Counted from the stretch's first letter, positions 1 to 13,212 are shown. The stretch is DNA of 64,000 nt from Pseudoscleropodium purum (GCA_963969395.1 OZ017798.1:21196173-21260172), one strand, 5' to 3'. The notes: generated by a model from the letters alone, not told the origin. Made by a program: numbers and translations.

Positions 1-316
1 TTGCTTTGAAGAATAAATCCAAAGAGTAACCATCATTTTGGACATTTTTTCATACAAATGAGACCTTGTGAAGTATAGTTGCCCGTATTTTCACAGGGGC
101 AAAAAAATGGTTTTTGTCACTTCAATTGTTAATATCTTGCAATCTATACGGTGGAAAATTCTGAAATTTTTTCCACATCTTTTCAAAATAGTTAACTACA
201 AGATCCTATGGTTGTATGTGTCCAAAAAGTTTTTTCATCTAAAGTTTGATGCTTGTATCAAAAAATGGCAGTTTTGGAGCGTTTTTGGTGAAAACATAGT
301 CTCCGACCTTTAGAGG
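1..316 (-). repeat. TTAA-bounded element, 920 bp family, truncated by window edge
   Basis: This is a reverse-orientation copy of the left third of the element at 38229-39151. For example, the reverse complement of 38240-38290 matches about 250-300. Its outer end reads TTTAGAGG followed by TTAA at 317-320, like the other family members. The rest lies outside the window. The 81-residue open frame inside it is not conserved in the other copies and is not called as a gene. Confidence 0.65.
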
Positions 317-326
317 TTAAATTTGA

Positions 327-415
327 AATGGCTCTCCAAAACTTAATCAACAACAGTTAAAATCATTAGAGGAGATTTGAGACAAGGGGAGGGCCATTTT
401 AGACTTGTTCTCCTT
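327..415. repeat. Fragment of the TTAGAGG inverted-end repeat
   Basis: The segment at 363-405 (ATTAGAGGAGATTT, then GGGGAGGGCCATTT) matches the reverse complement of the right end of the element at 1573-1795. It is also partly palindromic, because AAATGGCTCTCC at about 335 pairs with GGAGGGCCATTT at about 390. Only one end of the family is present. Confidence 0.4.
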
Positions 416-1570
416 GTTGTGAACCAAAGTACGTTGTTAGAATTTTTATATAATTAAAAAATATTTTAATAATAATGATAATAATAATAATAATAGTTTA
501 AAAAAATTTAGAATAATAATTTTTTATTATTATCTATTGTGGCAGTTGTTGTGCCATGTTAGACAACTACTGCAGTTGAGTTCCTATAGTCTGGGAACCT
601 AAAGGAACTTGCAACCCTACAGAAAAGGTGAACCTCTTCTAATGGCTAGTTCAAACACCTGGAAGCAAAAGAATCCACAAATACCACACTTCAGAGACTA
701 TATGATAATTCAATTCTTACAAAGGGAATCAAAATGCAACCTCTAACAAATCGATGGTGATGAATTTAACCCACAACTATACAAAAATTTCTACTAACAA
801 ATCTATTATGAAGAATTTTGTGGAGTTGAATCTTAGGACATCATCAAAATTGAATACAAAGGATTGATCATCAAATGTCACTGCACCAATTTTGTTTAGA
901 AAATAATCAAAATTATTAATATTGGAGCAATTGCAAAAAGAAAGAAAAAATTTCAATTTCACTGCCTTTTTTCAATATGTACTACTTCATTATGGACTTC
1001 CACTCTTTCACACCTAGTGGAATTTACTAAAAGCTACAATAGCTACACAATTTTTTTTAAATAGAAACAATTCACACTTTAATCTAGCCATTTCCAAGAA
1101 AATTTAGATTTATTTTAGGATAGAGGGAGTAACAATTAGTGTCTTACATTTAAATGTCATTTTGCATGTCAACCTCATCATGTTTACACACAACACTATA
1201 GAAGTAGAATATGAATCAATTTTGTAACTTCTTTATGTTTAAGGTGCAAATTAAAAGTATCATTGGATCTATCTACCACAAGAGAAGGTGTGTTTTAAGT
1301 AAGTTTTTAAGTATAGTCCAAGACATAAGATTATAGGGAATGACTTGTAAGGAAATTTTTAGCAAAAATTTACAAAAAATACATGTGTTTCTACTCAAAT
1401 ATTGCTAAAAATCTTCTTAAAGGTCATTATTTATAATCTTATGTCTAGGACTATACTTAAAAACTCAATTAAAACACTCCTTTCTCTTATAATAAGCTTA
1501 GCATGTATATAATTGTTTATTACTATTATATACATGAATTTACGTACTTTCTATGTCAAACATACTTGAA
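416..1570. other. AT-rich intergenic DNA with an AAT microsatellite
   Basis: A degenerate AAT trinucleotide run lies at about 467-496. Open frames are short and have no recognisable product. Nothing else is supported here. Confidence 0.5.
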
Positions 1571-1572
1571 AC

Positions 1573-1795
1573 ACCCATTAGAGGATTTTCAACAAGTTTG
1601 GAGGGTTGCGAGTTCCTTGGGTTGCTAACGTCAAGGGAACAACCTCACAACTACTGCTATGTCACCAAAAACAATTTGAAAGAAAAGAATTTTTTTTTCC
1701 AAAGAAACAAAACTGATAGCAGGAATAGAGGGAATAGGGTTGGGGGAATAAATTTGAAATGGCCCTCCCGACCCTCCAGAAATCCTCTAATTATT
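1573..1795. mobile_element. Small element with inverted ends ATTAGAGGATTT
   Basis: The left end ATTAGAGGATTT (1573-) and the right end AAATCCTCTAAT (to about 1795) are inverted. A second inverted block follows inside each end (TGGAGGGT and ACCCTCCA). The size is about 220 bp. A related end occurs at 363-405, so it is a repeat family. The target duplication is unclear. The 93-residue open frame across it is not credible as a protein. Confidence 0.45.
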
Positions 1796-2104
1796 CCATG
1801 TCCAAAATTAGGCTTTCTAAGTTTTTATAATTAATTTTTTAGAACACCCAATAGAGAGGGCAATATAGATTTTAGAACTATTTAAATAATGTTGATGAGG
1901 ATATTTTTATTGAGATTAGGTGCAAGGAAAATTCATGAATTTTTAAAATCTTTTTATATTTGCAAATACTACCATTTTGCTAAATTCAACTTTTCAATAA
2001 TTGATAAATCATGATAGGCTTATAGAAATGTGATGGCATTTGGATCCTTATAGAAAGAAGTAGGATGACCCATTGTGGTTTCTTTTGTCATTGTTCGTAT
2101 TTAA

Positions 2105-3007
2105 CCTTTTGAATTTTTTGACTATATTTTCATCTAAAACACCCTAAAATTGTCATTTCAAGGACAATTATCAAATTTTAGAAAAAAACACTTTTTTTGA
2201 CAAATGTAAATGTAGGATCTTGTATAAGATTAGTTAGAAAAGATGTGGAAATTTTTTTAGAGAATTCTACTATGTGGATTAGTAGATACTAGCATCCTAA
2301 TTCCCCAAAACCCTTTTTTTGACCCTTCGAAAAATAAGCACTTCACAAGCTCGATTTTCTATGAAAAAATGTCCAAATTGGTGGTGCTTCTTTGGATTCA
2401 TTTTCCAAGATAAGAAGGCTACATGCTTGAAAAATTTCACATCATTTGGAATTGTACAAAATATAGGAAAAAAATAGTAAATAGACAGTAATAGAGAATG
2501 ATTCAAAATACTTAGTTGTTAAGAATTTAATTATGGAATTGAAAAGTTGCAATCCTAATAGTTAAAATGTTGTAATAAACAATGTACATTCTATGATTAT
2601 ATATATTTTTTAAATATTGAAAATTGAATAAGATAAAGGACTTCAGAGTAGAGAATCTGTAACAACCCGCAAACAAAAAATCCTCATAACTTTAGACTCA
2701 TCGATCAAAATAGAATGATTAAAAGCTTACCATGTATATGAAACTACACAAAACCAATTTCAAATTTTTGTTTCTAAAAAAAAGAATTTTCCTAATCTGC
2801 TCAAATTGTCCAGTTATGAAAAAATAACATTTCATGCCATAATTTTAGAATATAGTATTCAAATGTCATGGCATTTTTCTCACACAATAAATAAACATGC
2901 TACACAATTTTTATCAAAGTTTGGGCCAAATATATGCTAATTGGCAATCACAACAACATGTCTAAAATTGCTATGTTGCCTAAATGAGTAGGTTGGTCTT
3001 TTGGGGG
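2105..3007 (+). mobile_element. TTAA-bounded element, 920 bp family, full-length copy
   Basis: The interior aligns along its length, in the same orientation, with 38229-39151. Shared blocks lie at 2395-2500 against 38510-38625, and at 2650-2790 against 38800-38900. The left flank is TTAA at 2101-2104. The right flank reads TACA, as if the second TTAA had mutated. It has no coding capacity, so it is a non-autonomous element. Confidence 0.65.
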
Positions 3008-4440
3008 TACACTCATTGGATTTGTATTCTTTTCTACAAAAGAGCAACAAATCATTGAAAATTTCAAATGCATTTTGTTCTAATCATTTTTAGAAATAAA
3101 AAGATGCATTACAAGTGGCCAAAGCAAAAACATATTGCTTCCCACTGTTGTTCCTCCCAAGGACTATTTTTATCTATGAGGATTCTAATATTATTCATTA
3201 ACTTGTAGGCTCTCATTTTCCTACAAGTTTCCAATGCTAATCCATAAGCATCTCTCAAGATTTTGCAGTAATGAATGAGTGTTTTGTCACCGAAAGAATC
3301 TGTATAGTAGTGTTTATTGAAGTCATGGTCACTTTTCAACCCAATCCAAAACCTTTGAATCCTAATGCCCCACTTTGTTTATTGTAATGTCAATCAAAAT
3401 TGAGTTTTTTTTATTTAATTGAAATGCAATAGTTCCAAATTAGGAATAGGAATAGAAAGAACAATTGGGCTCATGGTCTATGAATAGTAGATTTGTCTAT
3501 CTTATATAAACAAACTTAGAAATAAAAAATGGGTCAATCATCTAGCTTGAATTTGTTGCAATTGTTGCAATACAAGGTGTAATGTTAAGAACTAAATGGC
3601 CAATGATATTGCACAAATTTAGTCTAAAGATGACAAATCCATTAAAATCAACGAGATAAATTGAACCAAAAAAAATTTCTTTGAATTCAAATGAGTTGTT
3701 TGTTATTTATTAAATGTCACCTTTCTTTTTGACTCATGTAAGATGTACTGCTTTTACAAAGACATTGACAATTTTTTTTATTCTCCAAGATGAACGATAC
3801 ATGATGGTTGAATCAAAACGAGATATAAAAAATCCTTCAACAAGTTTGGTAGGGATTTTGAATGACAATAGACATGAAATATTCAAGGAGCTTATCATTT
3901 GAATATTTATGTAATTGGATGTAAAGTACCTTCAAGAAAGTCATGCTATTCTTAAAACAAGTTGTTTGCTATAAATCTCAAAATCTATTTTAATAATCAA
4001 ACACTGTGCAAAGTAGCATGCAATTAAATGGAGCCTTCCAACTCTTTCTAACATCTAGTAACAAAAGGATTCATATAGTAAGCCCAAAAAATTAAATTTT
4101 ATTTGTACAGATTTATTTCCTAGTTATATCAAGAAAAAAATTTAGAATAAGATATCCAATGAATAAAATAATGCTTTCCATGATGAGGGAATTCTACACA
4201 ATGCTTCATATTATATACAACCCATAATATTGCTTTAATGGATCCAATGATGTATTTTTTTTCCAAATTCATTTTAGAACCTCTCTAATAGCTTGAATTT
4301 TTTCAGATCAAACTATAGAGTATGTTGCTAGAGCATAGCATTTTTAATAATAAATCAATAAAAGTTACATTATATTTTTACAAGCAATAGATGTACAGTA
4401 CAGTGTTCTCGTATTTTTTCAGGGGTTAAGCCAAGGTGTT
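3008..4440. other. AT-rich intergenic DNA, no supported gene
   Basis: A 76-codon minus-strand frame at 3109-3339 has a protein-like composition but no recognisable motif and no splice context. It could be a relic exon. A lone AGGGG-TTAA end occurs at 4421-4429 without a matching left end. Nothing else can be supported. Confidence 0.4.
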
Positions 4441-4464
4441 TGCAGAGAATTCCACACCATTCTC

Positions 4465-4473
4465 AAACCCTAA
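4465..4473 (+). promoter_or_regulatory. Telo-box upstream of RPL21
   Basis: AAACCCTAA lies about 190 bp before the RPL21 start codon. Telo-boxes are a known promoter element of plant ribosomal protein and translation factor genes. The position fits a promoter-proximal or 5' leader site. The role here is inferred. Confidence 0.6.
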
Positions 4474-4663
4474 TAATCAGGCTCGGCAAACCCAACCGAA
4501 CCTAAGCGATAACCCAGACCCTTAGATCCTTTCCCCGATCGTACGGCCAGAGTGAGTCTTGCGAATGGGAGCTCCCTGTTGAGTTTGCTCTGAGCTTCTG
4601 TTGCTCTCTTTTGTTTTCGCCGAGACTCCATCGCCAGCGCAGGGAAGGTCCCCGCAAGCGAAG

Positions 4664-6257
4664 ATGCCGGCTGGCCATGGACTTCGCTCCCGGACGAGAG
4701 ACTTGTTCTCTCGCGCCTTCCGTCACAAGGGCTACATTCCCTTGACGGTGTACCTGCGCAATTTCAAGATCGGGCAGTATGTGGACATCAAGGTGAATGG
4801 AGCCGTTCACAAGGGCATGCCGCATAAGTTTTACCACGGGCGCACGGGGATTGTGTGGAACGTGACCAAGCGCGCCGTCGGCGTGGTCATGAACAAGCAG
4901 GTAGGCAACAATTCCTCTCTCGCGTTTTAGGGTTTCGGATTCCTTCAGTTTTGGGGGGTTTGGGGTTTGGGGTTGACTGAACACTGAATGGGAGTTTGAA
5001 TGCACCGAGGTGAATGAGATGAGCTACGTGGTTCCATTGTGTTGAACTCGGGAATTTGTTTGTTTGGGCCTTAATTAGGGGTTTGAACCTGCTTCATGCT
5101 CTTTTTGAACGATTAAAATTTATTCCTGATTCTGAGTCGCGGGTGGACATGAATCCTGTACTTTAGAAGTTCTAGTTCCAGGATAGAGACGCCTCAAATC
5201 GCCACTGTTTTTGCGACTGCGGCTTCTGAGCGTCTTTATAATGGTCGTACTGCTCAAATTTTTGTTGGAAGTGAAATAGTTGGGAGGATTCCTGGGCATG
5301 GAAGAATGCGTCATTCGGATCTCGTATGCAGTAGTTATGGGGGCTTAAAGTTATTAATTCGAGATATACTAGGAACGGGCACTTCGTCAGACGTTGCTTC
5401 AGTAGTCTTACTCTTAATTAGCATATACGTAAGAATGTAAGGTGGGTCAGCGTCGATTTTGTGCATCAATCTAATCAATTTTAGTGTTGGGGTCTATGGC
5501 TTTATCCCACTGTTCTCTGATGCGATTATTCGACGCAGAGTATGGAGAAATGAATTACGTATAAATAGTTACGGGACGTTTGTCCTACATGCAATTCGAA
5601 GTGTCCTGGAGTGAAATCGCGCGGTACTAGTTACGAGGGTTTAGGTTTAGGTTTAGGTCAGTTCATTCGTATGCTGGTGTTCCATTTTGTTGCACCAGGG
5701 GTTAACGATGTGAATTCGAGTTCAGTATACATGCCAATTTTCAGCGCTTACTGCATTCGATTGTTGTAGTTGTAAAAAATAGCATCCTACAAACCTGTAG
5801 TGGAAGTTAGTTCATCCACCCCAACATGGGATCTAGCAGTGCTAGTCCGAAACCGTATTTCAGGGCAGAGACAGATTTCGTGCCTGGTTGATAAGTGATG
5901 TGTTCAGGTTTATGATGTTCAGTTTTGAGGGGATTAGGTCTTCCCTGGGGTCATCGTGTTTGCCATCGCTGTCAATCTCACTTGAGATGTTCCGAACAGG
6001 TTGGCAACAGGATCATCCAGAAGCGTATCCATGTTCGGATTGAGCACGTCCAGCCTTCCCGCTGCCGCGAGGAGTTCATCGAGCGCCGGAAGAGCAACGA
6101 CATCAAGAAGGCCGAAGCCAAGGCTCGTGGTGAGACGGTCGACTTGAAGCGCCAGCCCGCTGGCCCCCGGTCTGGATTCGTGTTGGATTCTTCTACGTTA
6201 GAGACTGTGACGCCCATCCCCTACGACGTGGTGAACGACCTGAAGGGAGGATATTGA
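4664..6257 (+). CDS. RPL21: 60S ribosomal protein eL21 (L21e)
   Basis: This is a structural protein of the cytosolic large ribosomal subunit. Two coding exons are seen: 4664-4900 and 6000-6257, joined in phase 0 across an 1.1 kb intron (GTAGGC donor, ACAG acceptor). The product is 164 residues, the usual length of plant eL21. The N-terminus [17 protein letters not shown] and the block [21 protein letters not shown] are hallmarks of the family. Exon 2 carries the basic [20 protein letters not shown] stretch and a C-terminus ending DLKGGY. An upstream non-ATG extension of the same frame is ignored because the family begins at MPAGHG. A telo-box at 4465 suggests co-regulation with other ribosomal protein genes. 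All expected blocks are present with no breaks. Confidence 0.95.
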
Positions 6258-7250
6258 GAGTTTGTTTTCTGGTCCTGCCGATTGTATTTGCTCATTTGTA
6301 ATTGATGGAGAATTCTGGACATTGACTGGTGCTCAAGGGACTTGCTGTTGAGAGGTCGGGATGATTTTGACGCATGGTCTTGTTTTTATGGAACATTGAT
6401 TCGCTTGGTCTTGTTCGTGAGGGTTGAAGGTGTTTCAGCGGTGCGATTATTGGGTTGTTGAATTACCCTTGGGTGTGAGCAGTTGCAAGTTTGTGCTACT
6501 ACCGGTGTGCATTTTACCGGTGCAAGATTGTATGTGTCATCATGGCATATTTTCGAGTGTACGTGATCTTCTACTGCCTTCATGTGGCCGCTTGAAAGTT
6601 CACAAATGGGCATCTGGTGGTCTTCCAGTGATAGTCCTAGTTAACCACAGTCGAAATAGTTGCTTTGTATTTTTAAATAGAATGCTCTTCAGCAAGTTAC
6701 CTGGTATGGTGAGTCAATTGGAAAGTTTTGTACTATAGATCAATAGGGTACTGTCGTAGTTCCAATACGGCTCAAGTCTGGTTCAATTCAACCTAGCATT
6801 CATGCCTTCTGTTAAAATGCATTTGGAATGGGGGACTTGAGAGCAGCAGGGTGTAGTTCAAGGCAAAGCACGATTTGTCGACCAGTCTTTAAATATAGGC
6901 ACCTTTTTGTCGCCAGAGAATTACGCCGAAACATTCCTGTGAGGTTTGGGTGTGTTCCGGGAAATTGTTTGATTTGGAGATGTCGAATAGCGGGCCGTGA
7001 CTTCGGGAGGCATGCCTTCGCATGATACCTGAAGTCCTATTATTTTGGCAGCTTAACAATCACTTTCTTGCGGTCAACTCCATATGACTGTACCAGGCAT
7101 CCAGAATAGCATTAGAGGAGCTGGAATTCCTGTCCATGGAAACTGATACTTTTAAATTGATACTCGTGGACATAGCGTTTTAACAGATTTGCAAACTCAC
7201 ATGTTGAGGACACTGAGAACACACTGATCAACGAAGATGAGGTTAGTTTG
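6258..7250. other. 3' flank of RPL21 and spacer to the PDH pseudogene
   Basis: The RPL21 3' untranslated region probably occupies the first few hundred bases. No canonical AATAAA is obvious near 6258-6500. Short open frames in this stretch show no family resemblance. The two flanking genes are convergent. Confidence 0.4.
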
Positions 7251-10152
7251 CTAAGGCATTGGGGAAAGACATACCAAAGCTCCATTGCTTTTGACCCAAA
7301 TATATGTGTAAAGTTCGGGTGGGTCAGGTAAGGGAGCATTCTGCAGACATTTCCATACAGGATGATTAGAGCTGGACTTGTCTTAGCGTACATGATATTT
7401 ACTGCCACAAATGAGCTTTTGCTTTGCCCTCCAGCACTTTATTGATGCGGAGAAACAAACTCTCAGAATACTGAAAAGAAGATTCAAACCTTAGCCATTG
7501 CAAGGGCAGCCTCTACTTCCTTCTTTGCCTCTTTCTCAATCTCCTGAATAGGTCACAAACGAATATATTGAAGAGCTAGCCTTCCTTGTCGGGATTGAGC
7601 TGATCTAGCATTTGTGAACATGGTTTAACCATCTACCTAACAATACATCAATGAAAAGGCCGCTAAGACATTGAACAATACAGTACCATAGTGTTTTAAT
7701 GACCCAAAAGAACGTTGTTGAAGTTGAAGTCAGGAAATGCTCAAGAAATGGACACAACTTAGAAAAGGTGGAGATGAGCTTCTGCACATTCCTTCAGCTC
7801 GTTGTCTGTAGCAACTTTATGTTTCAATATCAGCTTCCTAATCCTTTCAATACAATTACGCCCCTGACAAACAATTATGCATGCTCGTGAGAGGGAAAAA
7901 CTGTCAGGAAAATTTTCAACCCACGCTTATGAATTGCAGTGCGGTGTGTTCCTGGCAGAAATGTACCTGGCGAATAGCTGTGATCTCGTCGCGAGTTCGG
8001 TAGGTACTGCCAGGATTGGACATGGAGTGACCATGATACCGATATGTATCAAATTCCAAGACCTTCACAAAAGTCCAGGTTGTTCAGACACGGAAATACC
8101 TAGCATCATCATATGGACTAAACTACAGCCACCCACAGCAGCTAGTGTATGTCAAAGTTGGCGTGGCAGAGCTTCAGTTCATCACATGTCTAACGCATAG
8201 GCTTCGGACAATTCAATCAGGAACTCACTAAGGGCCCTTTCTTCAATGCATACTCTTTTGCAAACTTCACAGCTTGTTTCACAGCCATGCAGTCCATCCC
8301 ATCCACCTGGCATCCAAAAACAGTGCAACCATCAGATTGAAGAATCCGCTTATAGAGATAGTAGAAAACCTAGCTCCATTAAACCTTGCAAATTTTAATG
8401 CCATTTTAAGGTGATCTTGAACATAAACAGTAAAGCAGTATGAACTACAGTGGCTAGTTTCCCTAGAGCAGATCTGTGGCATTGGTTTTCATTGTGAATG
8501 TCACTTGGAAAATTCAAAATGTTCATTCAATATGTTCACATGTTCTCAAGTATTACAAGTAGCATGAGATTGATAAGCTGAGGTAGTCCTAGGTTGTGAC
8601 GTAAGCTTAAAGAGCACTTGTAGAGCATGAATTTTGAGCTTTTTACCTCACAAGATAATGTGACAAGGCATAGGTGTATCAATGCCTAATTGCTGAATTG
8701 ATTGTTAGTATAGGATGCAAACGAATTTGCATTCCAGGGATGTAATCAACAAGGGCTCTTGGCTGATCGCCACTCCGCAGCGCCCATTCCGTCTGCGACA
8801 CAACAACAGGCTCCACTTGCCTTGAGAAAAAAAAGCACAGTAAGTTCAAGCTTTATACCACGTATAACCCCTCAAGGACCAAGAAGCCCAAATCGGGCCT
8901 CGTGCTTTTTTCAGCATGCTTGAGTAGGTCATACAGGGACTATCTTTTGATCAGTTTTATTAGTTTTTTGACAAACCCATTCATATGTTCTTCACGGGTG
9001 TAAAGTTTGACCTCCTCTGTATTATTGATTCTTCACAGTATAATAATCCAAATTAGCCAATCCAAAACTATGAATCCTTGATCGTGTGGAGGATTAAGTT
9101 AAGTAGCCAATCCTCTGTTAACTTACAATGGTTGTTCTTGCACACATAGATGACCGGCAGATTCCAGAGCGCCGACATGTTCATGGCCTCGAAGAGCTGG
9201 CCCTGGTTGGCAGCGCCATCGCCATACATGGCCATCGTCACCCCTTCCACCTTCAAGTACTTCTGTGCAAAGGCCAGCCCGGCGCCCAATAACGACGTTT
9301 GCGCCCCGACAATGCCATTTCCGCCGTAAAACCCGCCCTTCTTGTTGTACATGTGCATGGAGCCCCCTTTCCCTAAAGAACACCCGTCCTTCCGCCCCAT
9401 GAGCTCCGCAAAAACCTCATACGCCGTGCCACCGCGACCGAGATGTATGCAGTGGTCCCTGTACGACGTGATTATGCAATCCTTATCATTCAAAGCCGCT
9501 TCCATGCCCACACACACAGCCTCCTGGCCATCGTACAGATGGCAGAACCCCCGAATGAGCTTCTGCTTGTACATGGCGTCCGCTGCTATCTCCATCCGCC
9601 TCATCACGAACATCGTCTGGAAGAATCCAGCAGCTCCTTCCCTAAGGTCAGTCAAAGTTTAGCCAAATGGCAAGAAGAGAAAAATCCTTATCTAACTTCA
9701 TCAAAGGACCATTTGGATGCAAATTTAGGGTTCGCAACAAGAAAATGTCAAACTGAGTCACATCCTTATCAGAAAACGTAAAGTGATACGAATTTATTGA
9801 AGAATCTCGAAATAATAAACACTAAATTCTGAATTTCGAAATGACTATAAAAAAATAAATTCTGTAATTCAAAATTTCGTTAGTTTTGAAAAAACGTAAC
9901 CACTTCCCTACCTGAAGTCTCTACTTTGAGAGAAGGCGGTTCGATCTTGTGTCCTCTGAAAGGCTGCTTAATTTCGTACGGTATTTTGTCTGTGCTGCCG
10001 CCTGCAAAAAATCGCGCGGTCGACATTTGAGGGCGAGTCTCGATTTCGGACAAGTTCGAACTCCATTGTATGCCGTTGCGGAATTGAGCAGAGTCGAAAA
10101 TTGAAATGCACCAGGTCCCGAAGCTGCTCTTGCGCGTGGAAAGACGAAGCAT
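7251..10152 (-). pseudogene. Broken copy of mitochondrial pyruvate dehydrogenase E1 alpha
   Basis: Eight exons can be read downwards: 9912-10152, about 9127-9636, 8727-8792, 8229-8306, 7967-8062, 7792-7863, 7490-7543, 7251-7340. Exon 1 starts MLRLSTRKSS and resembles a mitochondrial presequence. Exon 2 holds [12 protein letters not shown] and the thiamine diphosphate motif GDGAANQGQ...NN. Exon 5 holds [21 protein letters not shown], the phosphorylation-loop block, with SN where SD is usual. It is broken several ways. Exon 3 has lost about 14 bases (the expected YYKRG codons), which gives an in-frame TGA at 8746-8748. The donor after exon 3 reads AT instead of GT. The donor after exon 6 reads GA instead of GT. 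The C-terminus is diverged and short. Introns are kept, so it arose from DNA duplication rather than retrocopying. A living copy should exist elsewhere. Truncated expression cannot be excluded. Confidence 0.8.
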
Positions 10153-11395
10153 TGCAGCGCATTTGGAAATCGAAAAATGCGTTGCAGATATGGATTTTGC
10201 TTCGGAATGCTTTGGGGTGGAACTGCGAGGAGAGGTTGGCTACCTTCATGTCTGCTGAAGGGGATCCCTTGACCGTGCTCGGTCTTAGGTTTTCCACGGC
10301 CTTGGGTTACTCTGAGGAATGGGTTTTTTTGTCTGTCCAACCTTACTAATAACGACGTTTTTCATCCGGGATCAATATCCGACACCTAAAAGAAAAGTTT
10401 TATTTTAGACACATTGTTCCTATAGTTTTCTAGCATAAAAAAAGTGTTGAAAAAATGTTTTAGAAGATCTCAATATCCAACAATTTTATGTCAAAAAAGT
10501 GTCAAATTCTTAAAAAAACAATTAGTTGTGAAAAAACTAGTCTCATATAGTATATCAACAAATGGTTATATGGATTGGGTTCTATTTATCTAACCATAAC
10601 TTGTTGGAATGAATAGAATTATGCCACTACATTTCATCTATTACTTTGCTATTGTTGTATCTACTTACTAACCAACATGCTTCATCTAAAGATTCACAAA
10701 TCTTCAACACACAAGCAACTTCTTTTTATGTTAACATTGAGGTAGGAGGTTCATAAACCATCCCTTTAAGCCTACCAATCTCATCAATGATAATGATAGA
10801 TATGTCAAGGATCATGTTAGTCATTCTTAGATAGAGGATGCATTTAGAATCCAGTTGGTTTATGAACCACCTACTTTAGCTTTTGGTCATTATTTGTTTT
10901 AATTTTTTATGGTAATAGAGCAAGTATACTTCCTTGTTATTGTATCAAGATTTTTTCTTTCTTTCTTGTTATTTATAATTCATTGCATTATATACTACAA
11001 TGATCTTTTCATAGACATTAGAAGAATTTTGGAGGGTCCAGAAGCTTGTTTTGGGCCTGTTACCTTGCAGTTGTTCCCCGTAGCAAGGGAAATGGCTTGC
11101 TGTCAAAAAAAAAATTTAGTCTCCAAATGTAAAAAAAAAAAATTTTGAAAATTTGGTCAATGACGTGGCAAGGGCTCGGCCACGTCAAAACGTTGCACCG
11201 AACCTGTTTCCTACGTTTGCACGCTATGATAACTTGTAGGCATCTAGAGGCCCCAAAAATCTTCTAATGATTTGAGCCTTCTCAAGTACATTCTATTTCA
11301 TTCTACACTCTCATTGCATTCTTTTGTGGTCAAATCAAATCTCTTCTTAATTGTCTCTACTTGATCTTAAGCACTTAGTTAATAAAGTCTATACT
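10153..11395. other. AT-rich intergenic DNA
   Basis: The region just above 10152 would hold the old promoter of the PDH copy. Beyond 10350 the DNA is AT-rich with no supported gene. A small inverted repeat GACGTGGC...GCCACGTC lies at about 11161-11187. Poly-A runs flank it. Confidence 0.4.
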
Positions 11396-12975
11396 TTAAC
11401 CCCTAAAGTCCCAAGAATCCTTTCAAAGGACTCTTAAAAGTTTGGGCAAGTACCTACAATCTCAATTCTTGATAAGATTTTCTAAGACTTTTTTAAAAAT
11501 AGCTTTTGGTTATTAGCTTTTGGAAAATATGATTTTGATTTCAATTTTTGACCTTGAGCAAAATCTATATGCTACAATGAGTCCAAAACAAGCAAGGGTG
11601 GGCAAAAAAACCCACAAAAATTTGAAATAATTTAAAAAAAAAATTATTCTAGAAAATTTTCCTATGTAAAAAGGTTTGATTCATTCCATTTGAATAAGTA
11701 ATGTGAATAAAGGTGCTAAATGAAATCTTGTGGAAATCTTCCTACAATAAGGTACCAAGTACTAAGTACTTCATATAATTTACTACTACAAAATTATGGG
11801 ATTTAATAAGGCACTCTCAATTCCTACAACTTTGAAGCACCCAATTTGACTCTATATTTATTAGTCAAGACATGCTTTGCCATTGGTGCAAAAAGACATA
11901 TAGAACAATTTTATATAGTTCAAGCTACATGGATTTAATTACCACCTAACCACACAAAAGGAAATTGCTCCACCAACTCAATAGAGCTACCAACCATTTA
12001 GAATTCAACAAAGACACCATTATTCACAATTTGTGAGTATAGTCCAACTCAATTGGATGCAAGACATAGACAAAGTGATTTGACAAGTTTTAAAGGTTTT
12101 TTTTACTAGTATCTCATTTAAAAAAATAAGAGTTGGGTCTTTGACTTAGGCATGTTGAGGCATTTCATTGGTGTTTGCTCATTTATAAATAGTTTAACTC
12201 AACATTCACAATAGGATCATTTACGTCTACTAGTGGTCAAGCCCTCTCCATCTTGGATTTGGGTCATGCAAATATAGCAATACCATCACTATTAGGAAAA
12301 CTGTGATCAAAACAATAAAAAATCAACAATTTTTGTTGCTATAGGTAATGGACATCATAGCTTAACTTAAAGATACCACTTACTTTTTGTTGTTCTAGGC
12401 ACTATAATTTTTTTGACCAAATCAACAAAAGTCCAATAGGTTTTATAAATAACAATTTGTACATTGTATGTGTATAAGTGAATTCAATTGTGGTGTGTTG
12501 AATAAGAAAAGTGATTTCAAAGACCAAGGTCTTGAGATCAAACCCCAGTGCCAAGAAATATATTAATATAGGTGTTTGACCTTGCTAACATAGTAGTTTG
12601 ACTATGTTCATGTGGCAATGTTTTATTTTAAAAAAAATATTCATTGTCAAAATCAAAGAATTTAGAATAATAGATTCAATTGTAATTCTGACCAAAACAA
12701 CATGAATGACGTAACAAGTGCAATCAACAATTTTTTGTTGTTTTAGTCATAGAATTTTCCAATAGTATTAATAGGGATTTTAAATTTTTGGCTTCAAATT
12801 TCATTGAAAAATCTTGGTTTGTGTTTTAGTTGATCTATCTATATGAATATGATCTATAATTATATTTTGCAACTATTGTTTAAGAGTCATTATTAATTTA
12901 TTCTTCTAAATTGCATTTTATAATACATCTTTACAATTAAAAAACTTTAGATTACCTTAGTTCTTAAGGGGTTAA
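11396..12975. mobile_element. Possible 1.57 kb TTAA-bounded element
   Basis: TTAA (11396-11399) is followed by CCCCTAAAGTCCC, and AAGGGG is followed by TTAA (12972-12975). The tips are inverted over about 8 bases, similar to the tips of the smaller TTAA elements nearby. Its right-hand 180 bp is repeated in degraded form at about 29515-29690, which supports repeat status. No transposase frame is seen. Only the tips and one end are supported, so two unrelated solo ends remain possible. Confidence 0.4.
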
Positions 12976-13212
12976 ATACACTTTGTTCACTTAAAATTCA
13001 ATGCCTCACTAAGCTTAATGTGGAATCATATAATAAATCAACGGGAAAAACATAAGAATGCTTTAGATATGAATCAATGATAGATATATTTTGTCTTCTT
13101 GTCCTTGATGAGCGAATGCTTGTTGGCGATCTCTCTATTCAACCTTCATATGGAGGATTGCTTGTAATTATCCATCTCCCTCATATTGTTGACAATTTCC
13201 TATGTTTGATAA

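Noticed and set aside
8727..8792. Reading the PDH copy as a functional gene with a short extra intron across the exon 3 gap
   Set aside because: No GT-AG pair in the gap restores the missing residues, and two other donors are also lost.
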